Below are positions 1 through 5,094 of a stretch of 5,094 nucleotides of DNA, piece by piece. Made by a program: the position numbers and the translations under genes. This DNA comes from Spirochaetia bacterium (GTDB lineage: Bacteria > Spirochaetota > Spirochaetia > Treponematales > Rectinemataceae): positions 1 through 5,094 of the forward strand of contig JAJTBL010000149.1 of the NCBI GenBank assembly GCA_021286925.1, in the 5' to 3' direction. The stretch's first letter is position 1; the number at the start of each line of letters is the position of its first letter. The notes beneath the pieces are model-generated. The model saw only the letters and a program-made list of their open reading frames with translations, did no database searches and was not told the DNA's origin.

Positions 1-1415
1 CCTATCGCGACGGCCGACTTTTTGAAGCGGTATTCGAGCGGGGGGTTTTGAAAAACCAGCGAGAAGACTCGTGCGGGCGCGAAAAGAACGGGCTTTTGGT
101 AGAATTCGAGCCCGATCCCGAAATCTTTCCTGACTTTTCCTTCAATATGGAATTTCTAGAAAAGCGCATGTGGAATTATGCCTGCCTCAATTCCGGTCTG
201 ACACTGGTGCTCAATGGCCGTGAATTCAAGGCGGAACATGGGCTTCTGGATCTGCTTGCCTCGGAAGTAGGGGAAAGCGCTCTCTATGATATCGGCTGGT
301 ACAAGGGCGAGCGGATCGAATTCGCCTTTACCCATACCAATAATTATGGAGAAGAGCATTTTTCCTTTGTCAACGGCCAATACACATCCGATGGCGGTAC
401 GCATCTTTCCGCATTCCGTGAGGGATTCTTAAAAGCGATCAAGGAATTTTACCAGGCCTCGTGGAAGGGCGAGGACATCCGCGAGGGTGTTGCGGCAGCA
501 GTAGCCATCAAACTGAAAAATCCATTGTTTGAAAGCCAGACCAAGAACAAGCTCGGAAACGCCGAAATTCGCCCCTGGATCCTCCAGGAAGTCAAGCGCG
601 GCGTGGACGATTTTCTAAGGCGCAACCCTCAGGAAGCCAAAAAGCTTCAGGAAAAAATCCTCAACAGCGAAAAACTCAGGACTGAACTCAATATTGTAAA
701 AAAGGAAGCGAAGGAAGCAGCAAAAAAAATCGAACTCAAGATTCCGAATCTCAAAGACTGCAAATATCATCTAGGGGACGGTGAAAAAGGCGAAGTATCG
801 ACAATCTTCATTACCGAGGGCCAGTCGGCGGCGGGATCCATGGTCAGCTCCCGCGATGTCTATACCCAGGCGATCTTTTCACTGCGGGGCAAGCCTGAGA
901 ATATGTATGGAAAGCGCCAGACCGCAATCTATAGAAATGAAGAGCTCTACAACCTGATGATGGCGCTCGGCATTGAAAACGATATCGAAAATCTGCGTTA
1001 TGCGCGAATTGTCATTGCCACCGACGCGGATTACGACGGTTTTCATATACGAAATCTGCTCTTGACGTTTTTTCTCACCTTTTTTGAGGAACTAGTGACA
1101 CAGGGACGAATTTACATCCTTGAAACGCCGCTGTTCCGGGTGCGCAATAAAAAAGAAACGCGCTACTGCTATTCCGCCCGTGAGCGAGACGAGGCGACCA
1201 AAGCCATGGGTGCCCAGGCTGAAGTGACACGGTTCAAAGGCCTGGGTGAAATCAGCCCCAGCGAATTCGGCCAGTTTATCGGCAAAGATATCCGGCTCGT
1301 CAAAGTAGATATCCAGACACTTTCGGCAGTACCGGAATTGCTCACCTTCTATATGGGTAAAAACACACCGGAGCGCCGGGATTTTATCATGCAAAACCTC
1401 ATAGCTGATTTGTAA
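1..1415 (+). CDS. parE: DNA topoisomerase IV subunit B (ParE), 5'-truncated by the window edge
   Basis: ParE supplies the ATPase and the Toprim metal site of topoisomerase IV, which with ParC passes one DNA duplex through another to decatenate chromosomes. The frame is open to the window edge (first full codon at 3), and the residues before the TTG at 48, YRDGRLFEAVFERG, match the family's end of the GHKL ATPase domain. The gene therefore starts upstream and TTG is not its start. About 470 residues are present; judging by the family, roughly 120-150, including most of the ATP site, are missing. Visible in order: the transducer domain with SFVNGQYTSDGGTHLSAFRE, the QTK loop (codons at 537-545; K contacts ATP gamma-phosphate in relatives), Toprim Glu in TEGQSAAGS (816-818), the metal-binding DADYDG (1023-1040), and the C-terminal RFKGLGEISPSEF. 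The Toprim EGDS motif reads EGQS here. There is no long GyrB-type insertion after Toprim. Adjacency to parC supports ParE over GyrB, though a GyrB-like paralogue name is possible. Confidence 0.93.
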   Translation, partial: YRDGRLFEAVFERGVLKNQREDSCGREKNGLLVEFEPDPEIFPDFSFNMEFLEKRMWNYACLNSGLTLVLNGREFKAEHGLLDLLASEVGESALYDIGWYKGERIEFAFTHTNNYGEEHFSFVNGQYTSDGGTHLSAFREGFLKAIKEFYQASWKGEDIREGVAAAVAIKLKNPLFESQTKNKLGNAEIRPWILQEVKRGVDDFLRRNPQEAKKLQEKILNSEKLRTELNIVKKEAKEAAKKIELKIPNLKDCKYHLGDGEKGEVSTIFITEGQSAAGSMVSSRDVYTQAIFSLRGKPENMYGKRQTAIYRNEELYNLMMALGIENDIENLRYARIVIATDADYDGFHIRNLLLTFFLTFFEELVTQGRIYILETPLFRVRNKKETRYCYSARERDEATKAMGAQAEVTRFKGLGEISPSEFGQFIGKDIRLVKVDIQTLSAVPELLTFYMGKNTPERRDFIMQNLIADL

Positions 1416-1421
1416 AGGAAG
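1414..1421 (+). promoter_or_regulatory. Shine-Dalgarno site for parC, overlapping the parE stop
   Basis: The sequence AAAGGAAG lies 6 bases before the ATG at 1428 and overlaps the last two bases of the parE TAA stop. It supports ATG 1428 as the parC start and suggests that ribosomes ending parE can readily begin parC. This would help keep the two subunits in balance. Confidence 0.7.
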
Positions 1422-1427
1422 AATCCG

Positions 1428-3890
1428 ATGGCATACGTCAAAAAGCTTTTCAACGAAAATTTCCTTTATTACGCATCCTATGTCATAAAGGATCGGGCAA
1501 TTCCCGATTTGGAAGACGGCCTGAAGCCGGTTCAGCGCCGCATTATGCACTCACTGTTCGAGATGGACGACGGCAAGTTCCACAAGGTAGCCAATGTGGT
1601 CGGTCACTGCATGAAATACCACCCGCATGGCGATGCCTCCATCGGCTCGGCTTTGGTTGTCCTGGCCAACAAAGAACTGTTCATCGACAAGCAGGGGAAT
1701 TTCGGGAATATTTTTACCGGGGACGAAGCGTCAGCTCCGCGCTATATCGAATGCAAGGCATCCAATTTCGCAAAGGAAATCCTTTACAACCCCAAAACCA
1801 CCGTGTATTGCGAATCTTACGATGGCCGAAATCAGGAACCGGTCCACTTTCCCGCCAAGCTTCCGGTAATCCTGCTGACCGGCGCCGAAGGTATTGCCGT
1901 TGGCATGAGCACCAAAATCCTCCCCTATAACCCGGTAGAAGTCATCAAAGCCGAAATAGCCTGTCTGCAGGGCAAAGCCTTTTCGCTCCTGCCAGACTTT
2001 CAGCAAGGCGGTTTGATGGATGTTTCGGATTATCAGGATGGAAACGGCAAGGTCCGGGTTCGTGCAAAATTCGATACATCGGATCCGAAACGAATTGTCA
2101 TTACTGAAATCCCCTTTGGCTCGACAACCGAAAGCCTTATTGCGAGCATTGAAGCGGCATCGCGTTCGGGTCAGCTCAAAATCGCTTCGATAACCGACTT
2201 TACGACGGACAAGATCGAAATCGAAGTGAGGCTCCAGCGGGGTGTCTATACCCAGGAAGTGATCGATGCGCTGTATGCCTTTACCGAGTGCGAACAAAGC
2301 ATCAGTACCAACTGCCTCGTCATCAAGGATTACAAACCGGTCGTCATGACCGTTTCCGAAATCATCCGGTACCATGCAGGCAAGCTTCTGTCGATCCTGC
2401 GTCAGGAGCTCGAAATAGAAAGGGGCGAACTCCTTGATGAAATCCACGCCCGCACCCTTGAGAGGATTTTCATAGAGGAGCGAATTTACAAGAAAATCGA
2501 AACCCAGCGCACCCAGGAAACCGTTCTCAAAGCGGTAAAAGACGGGCTTGCGCCCTTTGACCGCGAGATTGGCAGGGAAGTGACCAGAGAGGACATCGAG
2601 CGGCTGCTGAAGATTCCAATTCGACGTATTTCTTTATTTGATATTGAAAAAGCAAAGAATGAACTCAAACAGGTCCAGGCGCGGCTTGCTGAAGTGGAAT
2701 CTCACCTGGCGCACCTGGTGGACTATGCCATAGATTTTCTGAAAGGGCAGGCAAAGCGGCTTGAACCTGCCTGGCCCCGAAAAACCCAGATTCTGAGTTT
2801 TTCAAAGGTGGACTACAAGGAAGTTGCGCGGCGGGATATCGCGGTTCGCTATGACGCAGCGACGGGCTATATTGGGACCTCCGTTTCCTCCGGCGAAAAA
2901 GTGCTTGAAGTATCATCCTTTGACCGGATTCTGATTGTGCGCCGCACCGGTTTATACAGCATCGTGCCGGTCCCCGAGCGCCTTTTTGTGGATCAGGGTT
3001 TGCTCTGGGTTACCGTGGCTGAAAAAGAAGCTGTTGCGGCGACAACGCTGACCGTCATTTATAAAATGCTCGATTCAGGCTACCCCTATATCAAGCGGTG
3101 CGTGATCGAGTCCTGGATAGTCGGCAAGGATTATTCGCTCATCCCTGAAAATTCTCAGCTTCTTTTGTTTTCCACCGAAGCAGATTTCGAATTTACGCTT
3201 TCGTACGCAATAAAAAAACGAATGCGAAAGGCATCGGAAACTTTCAGAGCCAGGAATTTTCCCGTAAAAGGCCTGAAAGCTACAGGCGTGCGGCTCGCAG
3301 TCCGTGAAGTGCTCGCTGTGGAGTCCTTAGGCAAGCGGGTACGGCCGTCGGGTGTCATTGAGCCTGAACTCGGCCTCGATACTGAATTAGCGCCTGAAGA
3401 GCAAGGGCAAGAGCTGTCTGCAGCCGGTTCTGAAGGCAAACCTGCCGCGCATGAATCGCTGATGAAACTTCCGAAACCAGCGACAGCTGTGTCTGGGAAA
3501 GCAAAGAAAAGCCGAAAAAAACCTGAGCCAAAGACCGGCTCAGAAGGCAATCCATCAAAAAATGATGCAACCGGAGGCGCTCAACCCAGAAAAACGCCAA
3601 TCGGCAACGACACCCAGGCCGCCGCCAAGACTGCGGACAAAAAGCCAAAGAAAAATGTAAGAAAGGCAAAGAGCACCGATGATTCAGGTTTAAAACCTGC
3701 GGACACCAGAAAAAAAGACCTCAAGGCTGATGAGGCTCAAATTGATAAAAAACAACACGCCAAGGCTGATGATGAAAAGGAGACTTCTCAAGAAGGGCGG
3801 GGAAAGGGGCTTCTCGCAACATTGGAGAGGATAAAAGCTGAGCTTTCAGGCGGCGCGGACTCGGAAAAAGAAAGTCGGGGTAAAAAATGA
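1428..3890 (+). CDS. parC: DNA topoisomerase IV subunit A (ParC) with lysine-rich C-terminal tail
   Basis: ParC is the cleaving and re-joining subunit of topoisomerase IV. The 820-residue protein begins with the conserved entry of the family (YASYVIKDRAIPDLEDGLKP, residues 15-34). The winged-helix core carries HPHGDASIG (65-73) and the active-site pair Arg105-Tyr106 in APRYIECK; Tyr106 should form the 5'-phosphotyrosine. GIAVGMSTKILPYN (155-168) holds the isoleucine that bends DNA in relatives, and ITEIPFG marks the tower. A charged coiled-coil/gate region precedes RKTQIL near 451. Residues about 451-638 resemble a short, divergent beta-pinwheel; no GyrA box is seen, which favours ParC over GyrA. 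Residues about 639-820 are low-complexity and rich in Lys, Ala, Asp, Glu and Pro. The residues aligned to E. coli GyrA Ser83 and Asp87 are Ala70 and Ser74. The ATG at 1428 has a good ribosome site. The gene follows parE by 12 bp and overlaps the next gene by 4 bp. Confidence 0.93.
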   Translation: MAYVKKLFNENFLYYASYVIKDRAIPDLEDGLKPVQRRIMHSLFEMDDGKFHKVANVVGHCMKYHPHGDASIGSALVVLANKELFIDKQGNFGNIFTGDEASAPRYIECKASNFAKEILYNPKTTVYCESYDGRNQEPVHFPAKLPVILLTGAEGIAVGMSTKILPYNPVEVIKAEIACLQGKAFSLLPDFQQGGLMDVSDYQDGNGKVRVRAKFDTSDPKRIVITEIPFGSTTESLIASIEAASRSGQLKIASITDFTTDKIEIEVRLQRGVYTQEVIDALYAFTECEQSISTNCLVIKDYKPVVMTVSEIIRYHAGKLLSILRQELEIERGELLDEIHARTLERIFIEERIYKKIETQRTQETVLKAVKDGLAPFDREIGREVTREDIERLLKIPIRRISLFDIEKAKNELKQVQARLAEVESHLAHLVDYAIDFLKGQAKRLEPAWPRKTQILSFSKVDYKEVARRDIAVRYDAATGYIGTSVSSGEKVLEVSSFDRILIVRRTGLYSIVPVPERLFVDQGLLWVTVAEKEAVAATTLTVIYKMLDSGYPYIKRCVIESWIVGKDYSLIPENSQLLLFSTEADFEFTLSYAIKKRMRKASETFRARNFPVKGLKATGVRLAVREVLAVESLGKRVRPSGVIEPELGLDTELAPEEQGQELSAAGSEGKPAAHESLMKLPKPATAVSGKAKKSRKKPEPKTGSEGNPSKNDATGGAQPRKTPIGNDTQAAAKTADKKPKKNVRKAKSTDDSGLKPADTRKKDLKADEAQIDKKQHAKADDEKETSQEGRGKGLLATLERIKAELSGGADSEKESRGKK
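3342..3887 (+). other. Low-complexity lysine-rich tail-coding segment of parC
   Basis: This part encodes ParC residues about 639-820. It is dominated by Lys, Ala, Glu, Asp, Pro, Ser and Thr, has basic clusters (for example KAKKSRKK and KKPKKNVRK), and lacks the hydrophobic pattern of a folded domain. It contains short imperfect internal repeats: GSEGKP then GSEGNP, and KADEA then KADDE. The non-template strand is rich in A runs. Near the end, residues about 794-807 (GLLATLERIKAEL) form a possible amphipathic helix in otherwise disordered sequence. A role in non-specific DNA binding is inferred from charge only. The boundary with the folded C-terminal domain is approximate. Confidence 0.75.
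3877..3881 (+). promoter_or_regulatory. Weak Shine-Dalgarno site for the hydrolase gene
   Basis: A GGGGT run sits about 6 bases before the ATG at 3887, inside the last codons of parC. It is a weaker match than the parC site. With the ATGA stop/start overlap, it suggests that the hydrolase depends partly on termination-reinitiation after parC. Confidence 0.45.
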
Positions 3891-4825
3891 TAATTGTATA
3901 TTTAGTAATCATTTATCTAATTTTAGTCCTTGTTTTCGGCGTTGTGGCTTTTTATCTCATGTTCTATCCTTCCTGCAAAACCTCGGAATTTACCCGCGCC
4001 AATGGGCTTGAAAAGTCCGAGTTTTCACAAAACTTTCTTGACCAATCATGGGTCGATTTTGAAATCCCTTCTCCGCAGGGCTACAGAATCTCAGGAAACT
4101 ATCTGGCTGCCAAGACTGGTTTGCCATCAGCTCCAACCGCCCTCTTTGTCCATGGGATAACCTGGACCCGCTATGGCATGTATAAATATATGCAGCCGTT
4201 TTTTAAGCAGGGCTGGAATGTTGCCAGCATCGACCTGGCCGGGCATGGGAAAACCAGGGCTCCCCGTCGATATTATCCGACATTTGGCTATTACGAAAAA
4301 TTCGATGTAAAAAGCGCTGTAGATTTTCTGAAAACCAGGTTCCCTGAGTCAGTGCTTTTCGGTGTTGTCGGCGAGTCGCTGGGAGCAGGGTCGGTGCTCC
4401 AGTACTCAGCGATTGCTAATGGTGCAGTTGATTTTGTCATTGCAGACTGTCCCTTCGCCAGCGCCCGCAGGGAATTGCTTTATCAGGTTCGGAAGCTCGG
4501 TTTCCCGCCATTTTTTGCCCAGCATGTATCCTTGATTGTTGCTGTTCTGGTACGTATGACCAAGAAATTTTCCTTTGATGATGCTTCACCTGAAAAAGCT
4601 GTTCTCGAGAGCCAGATTCCGATCCTGCTGGTGCACGGTCTCGAAGACCGCTATGTTCCAACCTGGATGTCGCTTCATCTGTATAATATTAGAAAGAAAG
4701 CAGGCATTGCAGCAACTTCACTCCTGCTGGTGCCTGGCGCCCGCCACGCTAAAAGCTACATGACTGACCCGGAACTCTGGGAAAGGACCGCATTCAGCTT
4801 TATTTCGAATATAAAGCCTTCTTGA
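3887..4825 (+). CDS. Membrane-anchored alpha/beta hydrolase, YqkD-like
   Basis: This 312-residue protein is a serine hydrolase of the alpha/beta fold, probably an esterase, lipase or peptidase-like enzyme; its substrate cannot be told from sequence. Residues 2-27 are an unbroken hydrophobic stretch, read as one membrane anchor. No charged residue precedes it and basic residues follow it, so the side of the membrane is uncertain. The catalytic domain shows the oxyanion-hole HG (His89-Gly90, FVHGITW), DLAGHG (116-121), the nucleophile elbow GESLG with Ser164, the acid Asp254 in HGLEDRYVP, and His287 in GARHAKSY, so the triad is complete. The stretch FVIADCPFAS and the overall layout recall Bacillus subtilis YqkD. 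The ATG at 3887 overlaps the parC stop as ATGA and gives the full anchor. Context suggests expression with topoisomerase IV but no shared function. Family confidence is high; specific activity is unknown. Confidence 0.88.
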   Translation: MIIVYLVIIYLILVLVFGVVAFYLMFYPSCKTSEFTRANGLEKSEFSQNFLDQSWVDFEIPSPQGYRISGNYLAAKTGLPSAPTALFVHGITWTRYGMYKYMQPFFKQGWNVASIDLAGHGKTRAPRRYYPTFGYYEKFDVKSAVDFLKTRFPESVLFGVVGESLGAGSVLQYSAIANGAVDFVIADCPFASARRELLYQVRKLGFPPFFAQHVSLIVAVLVRMTKKFSFDDASPEKAVLESQIPILLVHGLEDRYVPTWMSLHLYNIRKKAGIAATSLLLVPGARHAKSYMTDPELWERTAFSFISNIKPS

Positions 4826-4827
4826 AA

Positions 4828-4853
4828 AACGTCTGCGTGGGAAGAACGTCTGC
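4828..4853 (+). repeat. Direct repeat of 9 bp just after the hydrolase stop
   Basis: AACGTCTGC occurs at 4828-4836 and again at 4845-4853, 17 bp apart start to start, beginning 2 bp after the TGA stop. Length and spacing could suit a paired protein-binding site, but a chance duplicate or small local duplication is as likely. Confidence 0.4.
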
Positions 4854-4936
4854 CGCAAAAAGCAAAAAAGCTATTGTGTGTCTTTTAAACTACAGATGTA
4901 TATGAAAGACCAATTTTAAATCGTACGTGTTTCACA

Positions 4937-4964
4937 GCGGTTCTCAGGAACCGTCAGAAACCGC
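4937..4964 (+). repeat. Tandem 10-bp repeat with overlapping alternative hairpins
   Basis: TCAGGAACCG (4944-4953) is followed directly by TCAGAAACCG (4954-4963), differing at one base. The upstream CGGTTC (4938-4943) can pair with GAACCG in the first copy across a TCAG loop, while GCGGTT (4937-4942) can pair with AACCGC (4959-4964) spanning the second copy. The two pairings exclude each other. A binding site or RNA switch is possible, but nothing else supports either. Confidence 0.45.
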
Positions 4965-4967
4965 AAA

Positions 4968-5002
4968 GCCAATTTCAAAAATAATAAATTTTTGAAATTG
5001 GC
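4968..5002 (+). repeat. Perfect 15-bp inverted repeat upstream of the tRNA promoter
   Basis: The left arm GCCAATTTCAAAAAT (4968-4982) is the exact reverse complement of 4988-5002, with a 5-base AATAA loop. The stem is AT-rich with GGC/GCC ends and is not followed by a T run, so it is not a standard rho-independent terminator. It ends 4 bp before the TTGACA box. Its right arm would lie near -40 to -55 of the inferred promoter, where an AT-rich UP element or an upstream regulator would bind. Termination of hydrolase transcripts by the hairpin cannot be excluded. Confidence 0.8.
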
Positions 5003-5006
5003 GCTC

Positions 5007-5035
5007 TTGACAAAGTTGGGGCAAAACGATAGATT
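5007..5035 (+). promoter_or_regulatory. Sigma-70-type promoter for the tRNA gene
   Basis: TTGACA at 5007-5012 is a perfect -35 consensus. After a 17-bp spacer, TAGATT at 5030-5035 matches 4 of 6 bases of the -10 consensus. Transcription would start near 5042, giving a leader of roughly 24 bases before the tRNA. AT-rich sequence upstream may act as an UP element. The tRNA is thus likely transcribed independently of the topoisomerase operon. Confidence 0.7.
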
Positions 5036-5043
5036 TCAACCGT

Positions 5044-5062
5044 TTTCCGGCGCAAACGGAAA
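5044..5062 (+). other. Small hairpin in the tRNA leader
   Basis: TTTCCG (5044-5049) and CGGAAA (5057-5062) are exact complements around a 7-base GCGCAAA loop. G5042 and C5063 could add a pair with a one-base bulge. The stem ends 3 bases before the expected mature tRNA 5' end. It may influence processing of the precursor, or it may be chance. Confidence 0.4.
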
Positions 5063-5065
5063 CAT

Positions 5066-5094
5066 TCCCCTGTAGCTCAGCTGGCAGAGCAAGT
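5066..5094 (+). tRNA. tRNA gene, 5' part only, probably tRNA-Asn
   Basis: The acceptor 5' strand TCCCCTG (5066-5072) is followed by the invariant T8-A9 (5073-5074), a D stem GCTC/GAGC (5075-5078 with 5087-5090) closing an AGCTGGCA loop with the conserved GG, then A26 and the first three bases of the anticodon stem (AGT). The window ends before the anticodon. A 5' T with a TCCCC-type acceptor and GAGCAAGT is typical of bacterial tRNA-Asn as I recall it, so the identity is inferred; the tRNA class itself is clear. Confidence 0.85.

Larger units (their letters stand above)
4826..5065 (+). other. Non-coding region between the hydrolase and the tRNA
   Basis: No credible coding frame is seen on either strand in these 240 bases. 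The stretch holds short direct repeats, a tandem 10-bp repeat, a long AT-rich inverted repeat, a promoter-like sequence and a small hairpin, each listed separately. I found no GC-rich stem followed by a T run that would serve as a clear rho-independent terminator for the upstream operon. Confidence 0.7.

Noticed and set aside
48..50. TTG as a start codon for the first gene
   Set aside because: The frame is open to the window edge, and the codons before it encode YRDGRLFEAVFERG, typical of the end of the ParE/GyrB ATPase domain. There is no reason to start inside the protein.
1092..1550. A 152-residue open frame on the - strand across the parE/parC junction
   Set aside because: It runs antisense to the conserved ParE C-terminus and ParC N-terminus, with no family resemblance.
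1731..2447. A 238-residue open frame on the - strand inside parC
   Set aside because: It lies opposite strongly conserved ParC sequence and has no recognisable domain. It is best read as a shadow of the coding strand.
3523..3543. Inverted repeat CTGAGCC / GGCTCAG with a 7-base loop
   Set aside because: It lies inside parC tail coding sequence with no T run after it. A 7-bp match in repetitive sequence is plausible by chance.
3155..3669. Overlapping - strand open frames opposite the parC tail
   Set aside because: They arise from the low-complexity, stop-poor complement of lysine-rich codons; their residues follow from the sense composition.
3685..3699. Near-palindrome CAGGTTT-A-AAACCTG
   Set aside because: It lies within parC coding sequence with a loop too small to form a good RNA hairpin, and there is no regulatory context.
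3968..3979. Possible lipoprotein cleavage site (YPSC, Cys30) in the hydrolase
   Set aside because: The -3 residue is Tyr and -2 is Pro, and there is no basic N-terminal segment. Even the relaxed spirochaetal lipobox fits badly, so a plain membrane anchor is simpler.
4861..4886. Possible rho-independent terminator after the hydrolase (AGC-A run-GCT, then TCTTTT)
   Set aside because: The stem is only 3 bp, and the T run is short and not adjacent to it.
4874..4904. Possible second promoter (TTGTGT ... TATATG)
   Set aside because: The match is weak at -35 and the spacing of 19 bp is poor; the TTGACA/TAGATT pair downstream is far better.

Overview
The window carries the end of a type IIA DNA topoisomerase operon and the start of a tRNA gene, all on the + strand. 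In order: a 5'-truncated ParE (topoisomerase IV subunit B; positions 1-1415), a complete ParC (subunit A; 1428-3890), a membrane-anchored alpha/beta hydrolase (3887-4825), a 240-bp non-coding stretch with several repeats and a strong-looking promoter (4826-5065), and the first 29 bases of a tRNA, probably tRNA-Asn, cut by the window edge (5066-5094).

The two topoisomerase subunits look like the ParE/ParC type known from Bacteroidetes, spirochaetes and chlamydiae rather than the proteobacterial type. Examples are the subunit B signature around HTNNYGEEHFSFVNGQ, the subunit A HPHGDASIG motif, and a short, divergent ParC C-terminal domain without a GyrA box. Base composition is moderate and the ParC tail is lysine-rich. 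I lean to a spirochaete (Treponema/Spirochaeta-like) or a relative, but this is an inference from remembered family sequences and could be wrong at phylum level.

The genes are packed as an operon: 12 bp between parE and parC, with the parC Shine-Dalgarno overlapping the parE stop, and a 4-bp ATGA overlap between parC and the hydrolase. ParE (ATPase plus Toprim) and ParC (DNA cleavage and re-ligation) should form an A2B2 enzyme that decatenates and relaxes DNA. The hydrolase resembles Bacillus YqkD and has no obvious functional tie to topology; its link is transcriptional and probably translational coupling. No convincing rho-independent terminator follows the hydrolase. The downstream tRNA seems to have its own promoter (TTGACA, 17-bp spacer, TAGATT), with a perfect 15-bp AT-rich inverted repeat directly upstream of the -35 box.

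I see no defence system, mobile element, CRISPR array or clearly new multigene system. The points most worth checking are the ParC quinolone-pocket residues (Ala and Ser in place of the usual Ser and acidic residue), the EGQS Toprim variant in ParE, the roughly 180-residue lysine-rich ParC tail ending in a possible short helix, and the palindrome at the tRNA promoter.
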